A stretch of DNA of 22,861 nucleotides from a virus: positions 1 through 22,861 of IMG/VR virus record IMGVR_UViG_3300022864_000015. The stretch is one strand, 5' to 3'. The notes under the pieces are model-generated. The model had not been told where the DNA came from. It made no database searches and worked only from the letters and a program-made list of their open reading frames with translations. The position numbers were made by a program, and so were the translations under genes. Within the stretch, counting starts at the first letter, position 1; the number at the start of each line of letters is the position of its first letter. Of this stretch, positions 1 through 5,526 are shown in pieces.

Positions 1-96
1 TATTAAAGATGCGAAAGTTGATGAAAGTTCTTTATCTTCACAAATCTTATACCTCTTTAACTCTTCTTTAACTATCTCTCTTATCTTATCTTTCAT
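1..96 (-). CDS. hypothetical protein, cut by window edge
   Basis: This gene starts at 96 and runs off the left edge of the window after 32 codons. The peptide begins MKDKIREIVKEELKRYKICE and is rich in Lys and Glu, so a helical start is likely. The start is supported by AAGGAGGAGTGAGGAT directly upstream. That leader and the first five codons nearly match those of the gene starting at 1117, which begins MRDKIRD, so the two are probably paralogous at least at their 5' ends. I do not recognise the family, and the C-terminus is not visible. Confidence 0.7.
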   Translation of the reverse strand, partial: MKDKIREIVKEELKRYKICEDKELSSTFASLI

Positions 97-110
97 ATCC
101 TCACTCCTCC

Positions 111-473
111 TTAGTAGTTTCTTCTTTGTATAATTTCCCCTGTTTTTATATTAGCTATATTATGATATGGATTATCTTTAAGGTATAACGGCTTATAAAA
201 CCAATTCATCATTTCATTATAATCTTTTACTATTTCTGGATTATTGTTTATTGCTTTCATAAATTCTTTTGTTACACTATTTACAATATCAAAATTATTT
301 ACTCCATCTTTTATTAGTTCTTTATTCATATCCTCATTTACTCCTCTTCTTTTAGCAATGCAGCTTTCATTAAATTCTGTTTTCTTAATATTTCCAATAA
401 TTTCATTTAAAAAATAAAGAGCAGCAAATATCCCTAAAACTATTACAAATACATACATTAATTTTATTACCAT
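111..473 (-). CDS. small N-terminally membrane-anchored protein
   Basis: This is a 120-residue protein of unknown function. Residues 3 to 22 form one hydrophobic stretch (LMYVFVIVLGIFAALYFL), a probable membrane anchor or uncleaved signal. The remaining 95 residues are polar and Asn/Lys/Glu-rich, without Cys pairs or a catalytic motif that I recognise. There is no lipobox. The start has a strong site, GAGGAGGAATAA before ATG, and lies 12 bases after the stop of the 31-residue membrane peptide gene, so the two are probably co-translated. The location in a run of small accessory genes suggests a host-interaction role, but that is inference from position only. Confidence 0.75.
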   Translation of the reverse strand: MVIKLMYVFVIVLGIFAALYFLNEIIGNIKKTEFNESCIAKRRGVNEDMNKELIKDGVNNFDIVNSVTKEFMKAINNNPEIVKDYNEMMNWFYKPLYLKDNPYHNIANIKTGEIIQRRNY

Positions 474-485
474 TTATTCCTCCTC

Positions 486-581
486 TCAGCCAAAAGCTAT
501 CTTGACTAAACAAATTGTTGAAAGCATAAAACACATAACCAATACTGCTATTCCCCACAGTGCAAAATCTTCTGAATTCAT
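486..581 (-). CDS. 31-residue single-span membrane peptide
   Basis: The short frame starts at 581 and reads MNSEDFALWGIAVLVMCFML and onwards, ending KIAFG. Residues 8 to 27 are strongly hydrophobic, so it is probably a single transmembrane helix with a short acidic N-terminus. Evidence that it is real: it has the same AAGGAGGGGTGAGGAT-ATG leader as its neighbours, and it fits exactly between the stop at 600 and the start at 473. Small phage membrane peptides of this kind can be lysis or exclusion factors. No function can be assigned from the sequence. Confidence 0.65.
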   Translation of the reverse strand: MNSEDFALWGIAVLVMCFMLSTICLVKIAFG

Positions 582-599
582 ATCCTCACCCCTCCTTAT

Positions 600-827
600 T
601 CAGTTCATCTTGTTTAGAATAGTTGTTTTAGAACCAACAGCCCTAATTCCTGACGTAGCCTCCAGCTCCAACAGTTTCGATTGCAATGTTTCCGCAGCTC
701 CCCTATGAAACTTTTCCGACCATACGACGTCTTTATAGTATTCTCTGATAGCTTTTGCTAAATCATTAACAACATTACCATCTATTCCATAATCTGATAT
801 TATTTCTTCTAGCATTTTCTTTCTCAT
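600..827 (-). CDS. hypothetical protein, 75 residues
   Basis: The product is 75 residues, charged and probably helical, with no transmembrane segment and no Cys pairs. It begins MRKKMLEEIISDYG and ends in a Leu/Glu-rich stretch followed by a basic tail. The start at 827 has AAGGAGGGGTGAG immediately upstream, a shortened form of the leader found at 96, 581 and 1117. The upstream gene stops at 839, 12 bases away. I do not recognise the family. Confidence 0.7.
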   Translation of the reverse strand: MRKKMLEEIISDYGIDGNVVNDLAKAIREYYKDVVWSEKFHRGAAETLQSKLLELEATSGIRAVGSKTTILNKMN

Positions 828-838
828 CTCACCCCTCC

Positions 839-1117
839 TTAGTCAGTTCCATCAGTTAACCCCAACCAAATAGCCATTAATTGTTCCGATATTTCTTTAT
901 TGTCATTATCTTCTTCGCTAAAAGTCCTATCGTATAATTTAATAGTCGAAACTTCTAGTTCTGGATTTTCTCTTTTAATATCAAAAGTCATTGTAAAATT
1001 ATGCCACTTCCCATCTTTTGAAGAAGGGATATCATCGTACCCAAAATCTCCTATTTTTAGAAAAGGTTGCTTTATTCTTAAAAAGTTTCTAAGCCAATCT
1101 CTTATCTTATCTCTCAT
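839..1117 (-). CDS. hypothetical protein, 92 residues
   Basis: This is a soluble 92-residue protein of unknown function. The first 20 residues (MRDKIRDWLRNFLRIKQPFL) look amphipathic. A beta-rich middle follows with alternating aromatic and hydrophobic residues (WHNFTMTFDI), and the tail is acidic. The start at 1117 has AAGGAGTGAGGAT upstream. The leader and first codons resemble those of the partial gene starting at 96, suggesting duplication of the 5' region. No recognisable catalytic motif is present. Confidence 0.72.
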   Translation of the reverse strand: MRDKIRDWLRNFLRIKQPFLKIGDFGYDDIPSSKDGKWHNFTMTFDIKRENPELEVSTIKLYDRTFSEEDNDNKEISEQLMAIWLGLTDGTD

Positions 1118-1140
1118 ATCCTCACTCCTTAGTTAATAGT

Positions 1141-1233
1141 TCATCTATTATCTATTGATGTTGTAATGCCTTTAAACTTATTCCACACATAAGAACCATC
1201 TTCAAGATGTTGTTTGATATATACCGCAATCAT
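1141..1233 (-). CDS. possible 30-residue ORF or in-frame extension past an amber stop
   Basis: From ATG at 1233 a 30-codon frame reads MIAVYIKQHLEDGSYVWNKF and ends ITTSIDNR before TGA at 1141. It has no Shine-Dalgarno site, unlike every neighbour. It lies in the same frame as the 1243-1527 gene, separated from it only by TAG plus three codons (Ile-Thr-Gln). It could be a tail reached by amber readthrough, the remnant of a gene shortened by a nonsense change, or a chance frame. The composition looks protein-like (aromatics and charges mixed), but the call is weak. Confidence 0.3.
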   Translation of the reverse strand: MIAVYIKQHLEDGSYVWNKFKGITTSIDNR

Positions 1234-1242
1234 CTGGGTTAT

Positions 1243-1527
1243 CTAACATTTGTTCTGTATCTTAGTTAGTTCATCTTCTGTTGTTATGTTATGATTATGA
1301 TATTGTTTGTTGTGTGCTACTGTTGAGTAAGATAAATCTGCATGGCAGACACCAAACCCAGTTAATGCTCTCTTGTTCGTAACTCTCTTACCAAGCCTAG
1401 CTTTTGCATTAGCCGTCTTATTAGGGAAAGATGTCTTTCCGCAGACTGTGCATTTGATAATAGGACTCTGCTCTTTGAAATAACCATATGATTCTGGTGC
1501 TTCCCACTTGTGTTTACAATGACTCAT
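1243..1527 (-). CDS. small putative zinc-binding protein
   Basis: This is a 94-residue protein with a likely metal site at its N-terminus: C4 and H6 in MSHCKHKW, then C26 and C29 in KCTVCGK, the spacing of a small zinc ribbon. The rest is basic (several Lys/Arg between residues 38 and 55), followed by a His-rich segment near residues 70 to 80. Zinc ribbon plus basic patch is compatible with nucleic-acid binding, but this is inference. The start at 1527 overlaps the end of the previous gene by 14 bases. The stop is TAG, and the same frame stays open for 33 more codons. No named family is recognised. Confidence 0.72.
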   Translation of the reverse strand: MSHCKHKWEAPESYGYFKEQSPIIKCTVCGKTSFPNKTANAKARLGKRVTNKRALTGFGVCHADLSYSTVAHNKQYHNHNITTEDELTKIQNKC

Positions 1528-1996
1528 CTTTCTCCTCTCGTACCATGTTATCTATCTTAATAACTCTTACAGGAATACCCTTCTTGAAAGTCTTGATGGT
1601 AAGTTCACTAGGAAACTCTGCTAGTTTCTTGTTAATTAAGTCTTTTCTGTCTTTATCAACTACTGTTGCCCAGAACTTAAGCCAGTATACTTCTGAATTG
1701 TTGTGGCATTCGGCCTTGGACACCTTATCTGTCCACTCCTTAACGTTGGATTCCCTACGCCAGTCAGGGTTATCCTTCTCAAACTTCATTCTCCTGTCCG
1801 TTGGCAAGGCCTTAAACTTAGAGACAATCTCAGGCTCATGAGGCAAAGATCGATACTTAATGCCATCTAGAAGCTTGTCTGTAACAAACATCCCTAGTCT
1901 GTTGTTTAGTTCTTTTAGATCAAGTACTCCACCATGCGTAGATATCTCTGTTATCTTCTTGCAAGTAACCGAAGCATCTGTGTCGTTAAATATCAT
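1514..1996 (-). CDS. hypothetical protein, 160 residues
   Basis: This is a soluble 160-residue protein with no signal, transmembrane segment or recognised motif. It is mixed in charge, with two Trp-containing segments (DNPDWRRESNVKEW near residues 76 to 89 and VYWLKFWATVVDKD near 103 to 116) and a Lys-rich C-terminal half. It overlaps the upstream gene by ATGA at 1993-1996 and the downstream gene by 14 bases, so it belongs to the same translationally coupled string as the replication initiator. Its place beside replication genes hints at a DNA-metabolism role, but nothing in the sequence shows one. Confidence 0.75.
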   Translation of the reverse strand: MIFNDTDASVTCKKITEISTHGGVLDLKELNNRLGMFVTDKLLDGIKYRSLPHEPEIVSKFKALPTDRRMKFEKDNPDWRRESNVKEWTDKVSKAECHNNSEVYWLKFWATVVDKDRKDLINKKLAEFPSELTIKTFKKGIPVRVIKIDNMVREEKDESL

Positions 1997-2178
1997 TTAA
2001 CCCCCAATCTAAGCTTTACATCCCATTCCCAATCTAAGTCATATTCCACATAACCATACTTTTTTATCTCTTTAATCTGCTTCTGAACCTTTGCTCTTTC
2101 TTTTCTAACATTTTTATTGTCTGGATGAAGCATTCTAAGATATTGTTCTAAACCTCTCAATATTACAGCCTTGTTCAT
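1993..2178 (-). CDS. hypothetical protein, 61 residues
   Basis: The product is 61 residues. The first two thirds are basic and helical (MNKAVILRGLEQYLRMLH, then a Lys/Arg-rich run), and the rest is a short acidic/aromatic segment (DLDWEWDV). The start codon overlaps the stop of the replication initiator gene by ATGA at 2175-2178, and the stop overlaps the next start in the same way. This coupling suggests coordinated expression with the initiator. It could be an initiator accessory or loader-like peptide, but no family is recognised. Confidence 0.72.
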   Translation of the reverse strand: MNKAVILRGLEQYLRMLHPDNKNVRKERAKVQKQIKEIKKYGYVEYDLDWEWDVKLRLGVK

Positions 2179-2957
2179 CTGACCTCCTTTGCATCTCTTA
2201 ACAGTTTATTCATTTCTTCTAACCCAGCATTTTCATCTGTTGGGTTGCTAATCCAATCCTGCCAGTTATTAAACCAAACAGATCCATCTTGTATGTATCC
2301 ATCGGCAACTCTCTTACTGTTTTTATAATTCTTAAGGGCTGTTTTTATGTCTTCAAAGTCTTTCTCGTTCTTAACTGAAGCATTGCAATGTCTCAGTGCA
2401 TTCTTCTTACCGACTTTGTTTGGGTATAAAAGCCATAATTCCTCAAAATGAGGTATATACTTCTTTATCATTGTTGTATTAACCTTCTTTGTATGGGAGT
2501 AAGATTCGGCACTCAACTTGGTATCTCCAGCGACACACCCCGGGGAACCTGCCGACACTCCACTCTCTTTTGGGGTATCTACCTGGGCACCCTCATCAAA
2601 CTGTTCTCCGACATCTTGGTAGCATTGTGAACCTTGATAGGAATTGTAATTGTTAAGTGTGATAATACAGTATTTAGTTGTTATTTCTCTTGTTAAGAAC
2701 CCTGCGTTTTCTAAGACATAGGTGGCTCGCCTTATCTGTGACTTGTGCCACCCTAATTCAGAACCTAGTCTCTTATAACCTCCTAAGTACTGACCTCTTC
2801 GCAATACCACACTCTTTTGAGCCCCTGGGAAGTGGATAACTTGCCCTTTATGACAGGATTTCAAAAGAATGTGGACTGCTAGACAAACGGCTCTTGGGTT
2901 CTTATAAAAAGAAGTATCAATTAACTTCCTATGTAATAATATCCAGCCGTTTTCCAT
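2175..2957 (-). CDS. phage replisome organizer / replication initiator (winged helix)
   Basis: This 260-residue protein probably binds the phage origin and recruits the host replication helicase, as lambda O-type and DnaD-type organizers do. It opens MENGWILLHRKLIDTSFYKN, the usual start of this phage family. A winged-helix region follows at about residues 50 to 100 (GGYKRLGSELGWHKSQIRRA, then LENAGFLTRE). Residues about 105 to 165 form a low-complexity Gly/Ser/Asp-rich linker, and the C-terminal domain (FEELWLLYPNKVGKKNAL to WFNNWQDWI) is typical of the group. The gene follows the DUF669 gene directly, with AGAGGAG as its binding site. The linker DNA is unusually GC-rich for this genome. I see no helicase or polymerase in the window, so host enzymes or genes outside the window are presumably used. 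Confidence 0.78.
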   Translation of the reverse strand: MENGWILLHRKLIDTSFYKNPRAVCLAVHILLKSCHKGQVIHFPGAQKSVVLRRGQYLGGYKRLGSELGWHKSQIRRATYVLENAGFLTREITTKYCIITLNNYNSYQGSQCYQDVGEQFDEGAQVDTPKESGVSAGSPGCVAGDTKLSAESYSHTKKVNTTMIKKYIPHFEELWLLYPNKVGKKNALRHCNASVKNEKDFEDIKTALKNYKNSKRVADGYIQDGSVWFNNWQDWISNPTDENAGLEEMNKLLRDAKEVR

Positions 2958-3422
2958 TTAGTTCTCCTCTGGACTTCCGTCTTCTGATAAGAACTCAGGA
3001 ACATCCTCTACAGCCGTTGAAGCGTTGGGGTCTACTTCGTAAGCTACAGTATTGTTGCGGAGTGTACCATCTCTGTCTGCCTTTTCGTCAACAATCCAGA
3101 CTGATGTCTTCCCGATAAGCTTATTTAAAAGCTGTCTGAAATCACCTGATGTTGTATCCATAGACGGCAAAGTGGTCATATCAATACCACACCCCGCAAT
3201 GAAGTTCTTTAACTTCCAATCACAAGAGGGAACAAGAGTGATAAACTCTGTGTATTTCTTGCCATTATGCTCATCAGGAGTCATTATCTTAGTAATAATC
3301 TTTAACTGATTGTTGCCAGTTGAAGCTTGTACTTCTTCAATAGCTTCAATCTTTACTGTATATGGCCCTTTTGGGTATATTGTAAATCCTTTGTCTTCTA
3401 TTTTGTCCCAATCCATTCTCAT
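2958..3422 (-). CDS. DUF669-family protein, single-strand-binding-like
   Basis: This 154-residue protein has the DUF669 pattern: an N-terminal start of the type MDWDKIEDKGFT, a beta-rich core with KIEAIEE and LKIITKIMTPDEHNGK, then a segment on inhibiting or limiting size (LNKLIGKTSVWIVDE) and an acidic tail ending in DGSPEEN. Members are found beside phage Sak4/Erf-type recombinases, and an acidic C-terminal tail is a hallmark of SSB proteins that contact partners. A role as the single-strand-binding partner of the upstream ATPase is therefore likely, though inferred. The start overlaps the ATPase stop by ATGA at 3419-3422. A second in-frame ATG lies two codons in and would serve equally well. 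Confidence 0.78.
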   Translation of the reverse strand: MRMDWDKIEDKGFTIYPKGPYTVKIEAIEEVQASTGNNQLKIITKIMTPDEHNGKKYTEFITLVPSCDWKLKNFIAGCGIDMTTLPSMDTTSGDFRQLLNKLIGKTSVWIVDEKADRDGTLRNNTVAYEVDPNASTAVEDVPEFLSEDGSPEEN

Positions 3423-4177
3423 TTTGACTCCTTTTCGTATTTGTCATATTTATAGTTTAAAACTTTGTCTAGTACGATTGTAAGATCTGCTAACTCTCCA
3501 GACTCATCGTTGGCTCCACCAACACCTTTGAACTGGGACTTGCATAGGTACATATCGTTTGGTCTAATCCTAATCCATCTCTTTCCTGTCTTCTCATGTA
3601 CCTCTAATCGCCCTACGATGTCCACACATCCACAAAGAACTGGGACTATAGACTTACTCACTTTAGGGCAGATAAGCGATAAGAGGCTACCCTCAGCGTT
3701 CCTGAGCTCCATTGGGAACTCCCATGCGTTAAAGATAACGTTCATCTTGTTATAAACTAAGTCTCTAAACTGATGGATCCACTGTTTCATCTTGTAAGAA
3801 GCATCTCCATATTCTCGGAGGGTAGGGGCTTCTTTGCCATGACGCTCTGTTATGTTGAGGATTAATTGATTCTCTATCTCAGATAAGTTATCTAAAACAA
3901 CGTTCTTGAAAGGGTGTTTAGTTGTACGGAGATTTTTATAAAGTTCGTCTATAACCTTTTCAAACTCATTGTCCTTAACAGCTTCTAAGATATTAAATAC
4001 AACGTGACCTTTACCCAACAGTGGGCCAAGACCTGCTTCTGCGTTGATGATAAGAGTATCATCAGGAGGGAGTGTTGTGGCAAGAGTCGTCTTACCAACG
4101 CCTGGGTTACCGTAAATGATCAAGGAGATCCCACGGTCAATCTTATTACCAACAGGTTTTAAGTTTTTAAGATCCAT
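3419..4177 (-). CDS. Sak4-like / AAA_24 P-loop ATPase (recombination)
   Basis: This is a 252-residue RecA-fold ATPase of the phage Sak4 / AAA_24 type. The Walker A motif is GNPGVGKTT at residues 23 to 31, and the Walker B-like strand is NVVLDNLSE with Asp96. Family members act in single-strand annealing or recombination together with an SSB. The next gene encodes a DUF669 SSB-like protein, and a PD-(D/E)XK nuclease lies three genes upstream, so a complete recombination module is plausible. The start at 4177 shares its A with the stop codon of the previous gene (TAATG). Length is normal for the family. The alternative reading is a generic phage nucleotide-binding protein involved in replication; the P-loop itself is not in doubt. 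Confidence 0.83.
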   Translation of the reverse strand: MDLKNLKPVGNKIDRGISLIIYGNPGVGKTTLATTLPPDDTLIINAEAGLGPLLGKGHVVFNILEAVKDNEFEKVIDELYKNLRTTKHPFKNVVLDNLSEIENQLILNITERHGKEAPTLREYGDASYKMKQWIHQFRDLVYNKMNVIFNAWEFPMELRNAEGSLLSLICPKVSKSIVPVLCGCVDIVGRLEVHEKTGKRWIRIRPNDMYLCKSQFKGVGGANDESGELADLTIVLDKVLNYKYDKYEKESK

Positions 4178-4359
4178 TAGAACTTACCTGCTCTGACCCA
4201 TTTGTCATGGACTGCTTTCATTGCCTTGACAATCTTAGTGTTCTCTGCTACTGCTGTTGTAAGTTCTTTGATAGCGTCTATCATCTCACTGTCAACTGCT
4301 TTTATTACTTTCTCTACTACTTCTTTCTTAAACTTCTTAACATCTTTCTTTTCAGTCAT
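4177..4359 (-). CDS. small helical coiled-coil-like protein
   Basis: This 60-residue protein is almost entirely helical by composition, with Lys/Glu/Val/Ala-rich segments (VEKVIKAVDSEMIDAIKEL, then TTAVAENTKIVKAMKA) in which hydrophobic residues recur every three to four positions. There is no membrane segment. The start at 4359 has AAGGAG seven bases upstream, and the stop shares a base with the start of the ATPase gene. Translational coupling to the ATPase suggests co-regulation. Function is unknown. Confidence 0.72.
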   Translation of the reverse strand: MTEKKDVKKFKKEVVEKVIKAVDSEMIDAIKELTTAVAENTKIVKAMKAVHDKWVRAGKF

Positions 4360-4375
4360 TCAAGTCTCCTTTCAT

Positions 4376-4570
4376 TCATTTTACTCCTAGATTAATTGTA
4401 GAACTCGTTGCATCTTTTGTACTAATTGTCCCAACAAAACTGTTGAACTCAACATGAGCTTTATCAACAATTAAGTTTCCTCTACCATCACTAGAAATGC
4501 TAGTGACAAATGGTCCTGCTGTTGAACATCCTACAAGCAGTATTACTGATGCTAATAATAATATTCTCAT
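4376..4570 (-). CDS. small phage lipoprotein
   Basis: This 64-residue protein has a classic lipoprotein signal: MRILLLASVILLVGC, with a short basic start, a hydrophobic core and a lipobox ending at Cys15. After cleavage about 50 residues would remain, beta-rich and Ser/Thr-rich (FVTSISSDGRGNLIVDKAHV), anchored to a membrane by the acylated Cys. Similar small lipoproteins occur in many podophages next to replication genes and have no settled function; exclusion of superinfecting phages or envelope modification are possible. The start at 4570 is preceded by AAGGAGAGG. It is the second gene after the 5.5 kb promoter, so it is likely to be expressed with the nuclease and recombinase. Confidence 0.8.
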   Translation of the reverse strand: MRILLLASVILLVGCSTAGPFVTSISSDGRGNLIVDKAHVEFNSFVGTISTKDATSSTINLGVK

Positions 4571-4589
4571 TTTTCCTCTCCTTTCTATT

Positions 4590-5462
4590 CTATTTTATGG
4601 GTTGACCTTTGTATTTAAAATATAACTGTAACATTAAGTTATCTGGTTTCTCCTCGAAGCATATCTTCTTGTAAGGACATTCTGAATTATAGTTGTAACA
4701 GTTTGCAGTATTTCTATAATATCTTTTTGTTCTACCCTTGCCTCTTATTTCTTTAGCTAAAGATATAGCATCATTCTTCCAGATCTCTATTTCCATATCA
4801 CTACGATAAGAATAGATCTGTCCGAAGTAAAAGTCTGGTCTTGCTTTATAGTCTGCCATGATTCGAGTGCCGAATTGATTCTGGTCTTCACTCACTCTCT
4901 TGCGGAGTAATGGCTTTTTAATGAAGTCATACATAATACCTTTTACGTCATAGCCTAATTGTTTAGCGGCCCATACATATGCAGTACCTTGTGCTGATGA
5001 TGATATTCGTTGATTGAATTGTCTTAGTGTCTGTCCAGTTGTCTTTAACTCCCGCACCCACCAGTCTCCGTTCTTATTGACGAGCCCATCTATCCTACCG
5101 ATAAATGTGACACCCCTATATAAAGGAACACGGAATGACTTCTCGCTCTCGATCTTATCAAACTTTGCTCCTAAGAAAGGGCATTGCGTGAACATACCTA
5201 GAGCTGTGTACTTTGATAAGACTAATGATTCTGATTCTTCTGGACTTGATTGTGCTATCTCATCATCGAATGATTTAGCGAGGTCGTTAACTGTTTCTTT
5301 TATTGGTGCACCTTTGTAATAGAAGTCAAAGGCATTGTGTACTGCTTTACCGAGGGATAGTGCTGAGGATTGTTTAATGGGTGTCAAGCGTTGCTTATAA
5401 CGCCAGTAATACTTTTTCCAACAACTACGTGCTACCGAGGAGGAATTATTACTTATGTCCAT
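4590..5462 (-). CDS. PD-(D/E)XK nuclease with Fe-S type cysteines (Cas4/RecB-like)
   Basis: The product (290 residues from this start) is a RecB/Cas4-superfamily exonuclease. Visible core: H42 in GKAVHNAF, D125 in GRIDG, and E138-L-K140 in RELKTT. Four cysteines, C14 plus C255, C262 and C268, have the N- and C-terminal placement expected for a 4Fe-4S clamp. Such phage nucleases resect DNA ends for the annealing recombinase encoded downstream. I chose ATG at 5462 rather than the GTG 33 bases upstream for two reasons: AAGGAGATAC precedes this ATG, and the longer start would lie upstream of the predicted transcription start near 5487. It is the first gene behind the 5.5 kb promoter. Confidence 0.83.
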   Translation of the reverse strand: MDISNNSSSVARSCWKKYYWRYKQRLTPIKQSSALSLGKAVHNAFDFYYKGAPIKETVNDLAKSFDDEIAQSSPEESESLVLSKYTALGMFTQCPFLGAKFDKIESEKSFRVPLYRGVTFIGRIDGLVNKNGDWWVRELKTTGQTLRQFNQRISSSAQGTAYVWAAKQLGYDVKGIMYDFIKKPLLRKRVSEDQNQFGTRIMADYKARPDFYFGQIYSYRSDMEIEIWKNDAISLAKEIRGKGRTKRYYRNTANCYNYNSECPYKKICFEEKPDNLMLQLYFKYKGQPIK

Positions 5463-5475
5463 GTATCTCCTTTTC

Positions 5476-5515
5476 TTTTTTGAGTGTTTGACCACTATAC
5501 CACTAACTCAAAAAA
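5476..5515. repeat. 10-bp inverted repeat around the promoter, candidate operator
   Basis: TTTTTTGAGT at 5476-5485 is exactly reverse-complemented by ACTCAAAAAA at 5506-5515, with 20 bases between the arms. The centre (5495/5496) coincides with the -10 box (5494-5499). One arm lies just inside the -35 box and the other at about +2 to +12. Arm centres are 30 bp apart, close to three helical turns, as expected for a dimeric or tetrameric repressor. Six of the ten bases per arm are an A or T run, so the arms are partly low-complexity. Confidence 0.45.
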
Positions 5516-5521
5516 TGTCAA
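5487..5521 (-). promoter_or_regulatory. sigma70-type promoter for the recombination/replication genes
   Basis: Reading the minus strand, TTGACA lies at 5521-5516 and TATAGT at 5499-5494, separated by 16 bases. The -35 box is a perfect consensus match and the -10 box differs from TATAAT at one position. Transcription would start near 5487, leaving a leader of about 25 bases with AGGAG at 5471-5467 before the ATG at 5462. It sits only a few bases after the stop of the giant gene. It is the only strong promoter I found in the window. Confidence 0.75.
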
Positions 5522-5526
5522 GGAGT

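Noticed and set aside
5463-5495. Longer nuclease start (GTG at 5495)
   Set aside because: It would begin upstream of the predicted transcription start near 5487 and has no ribosome site; ATG 5462 has a strong one.
5476-5515. The inverted repeat as a rho-independent terminator for the late operon
   Set aside because: In either direction the arm preceding the loop begins with T and the arm after it ends with A, so there is no U-tract after the stem, and the stem has few G-C pairs. A 20-base loop also argues against it.
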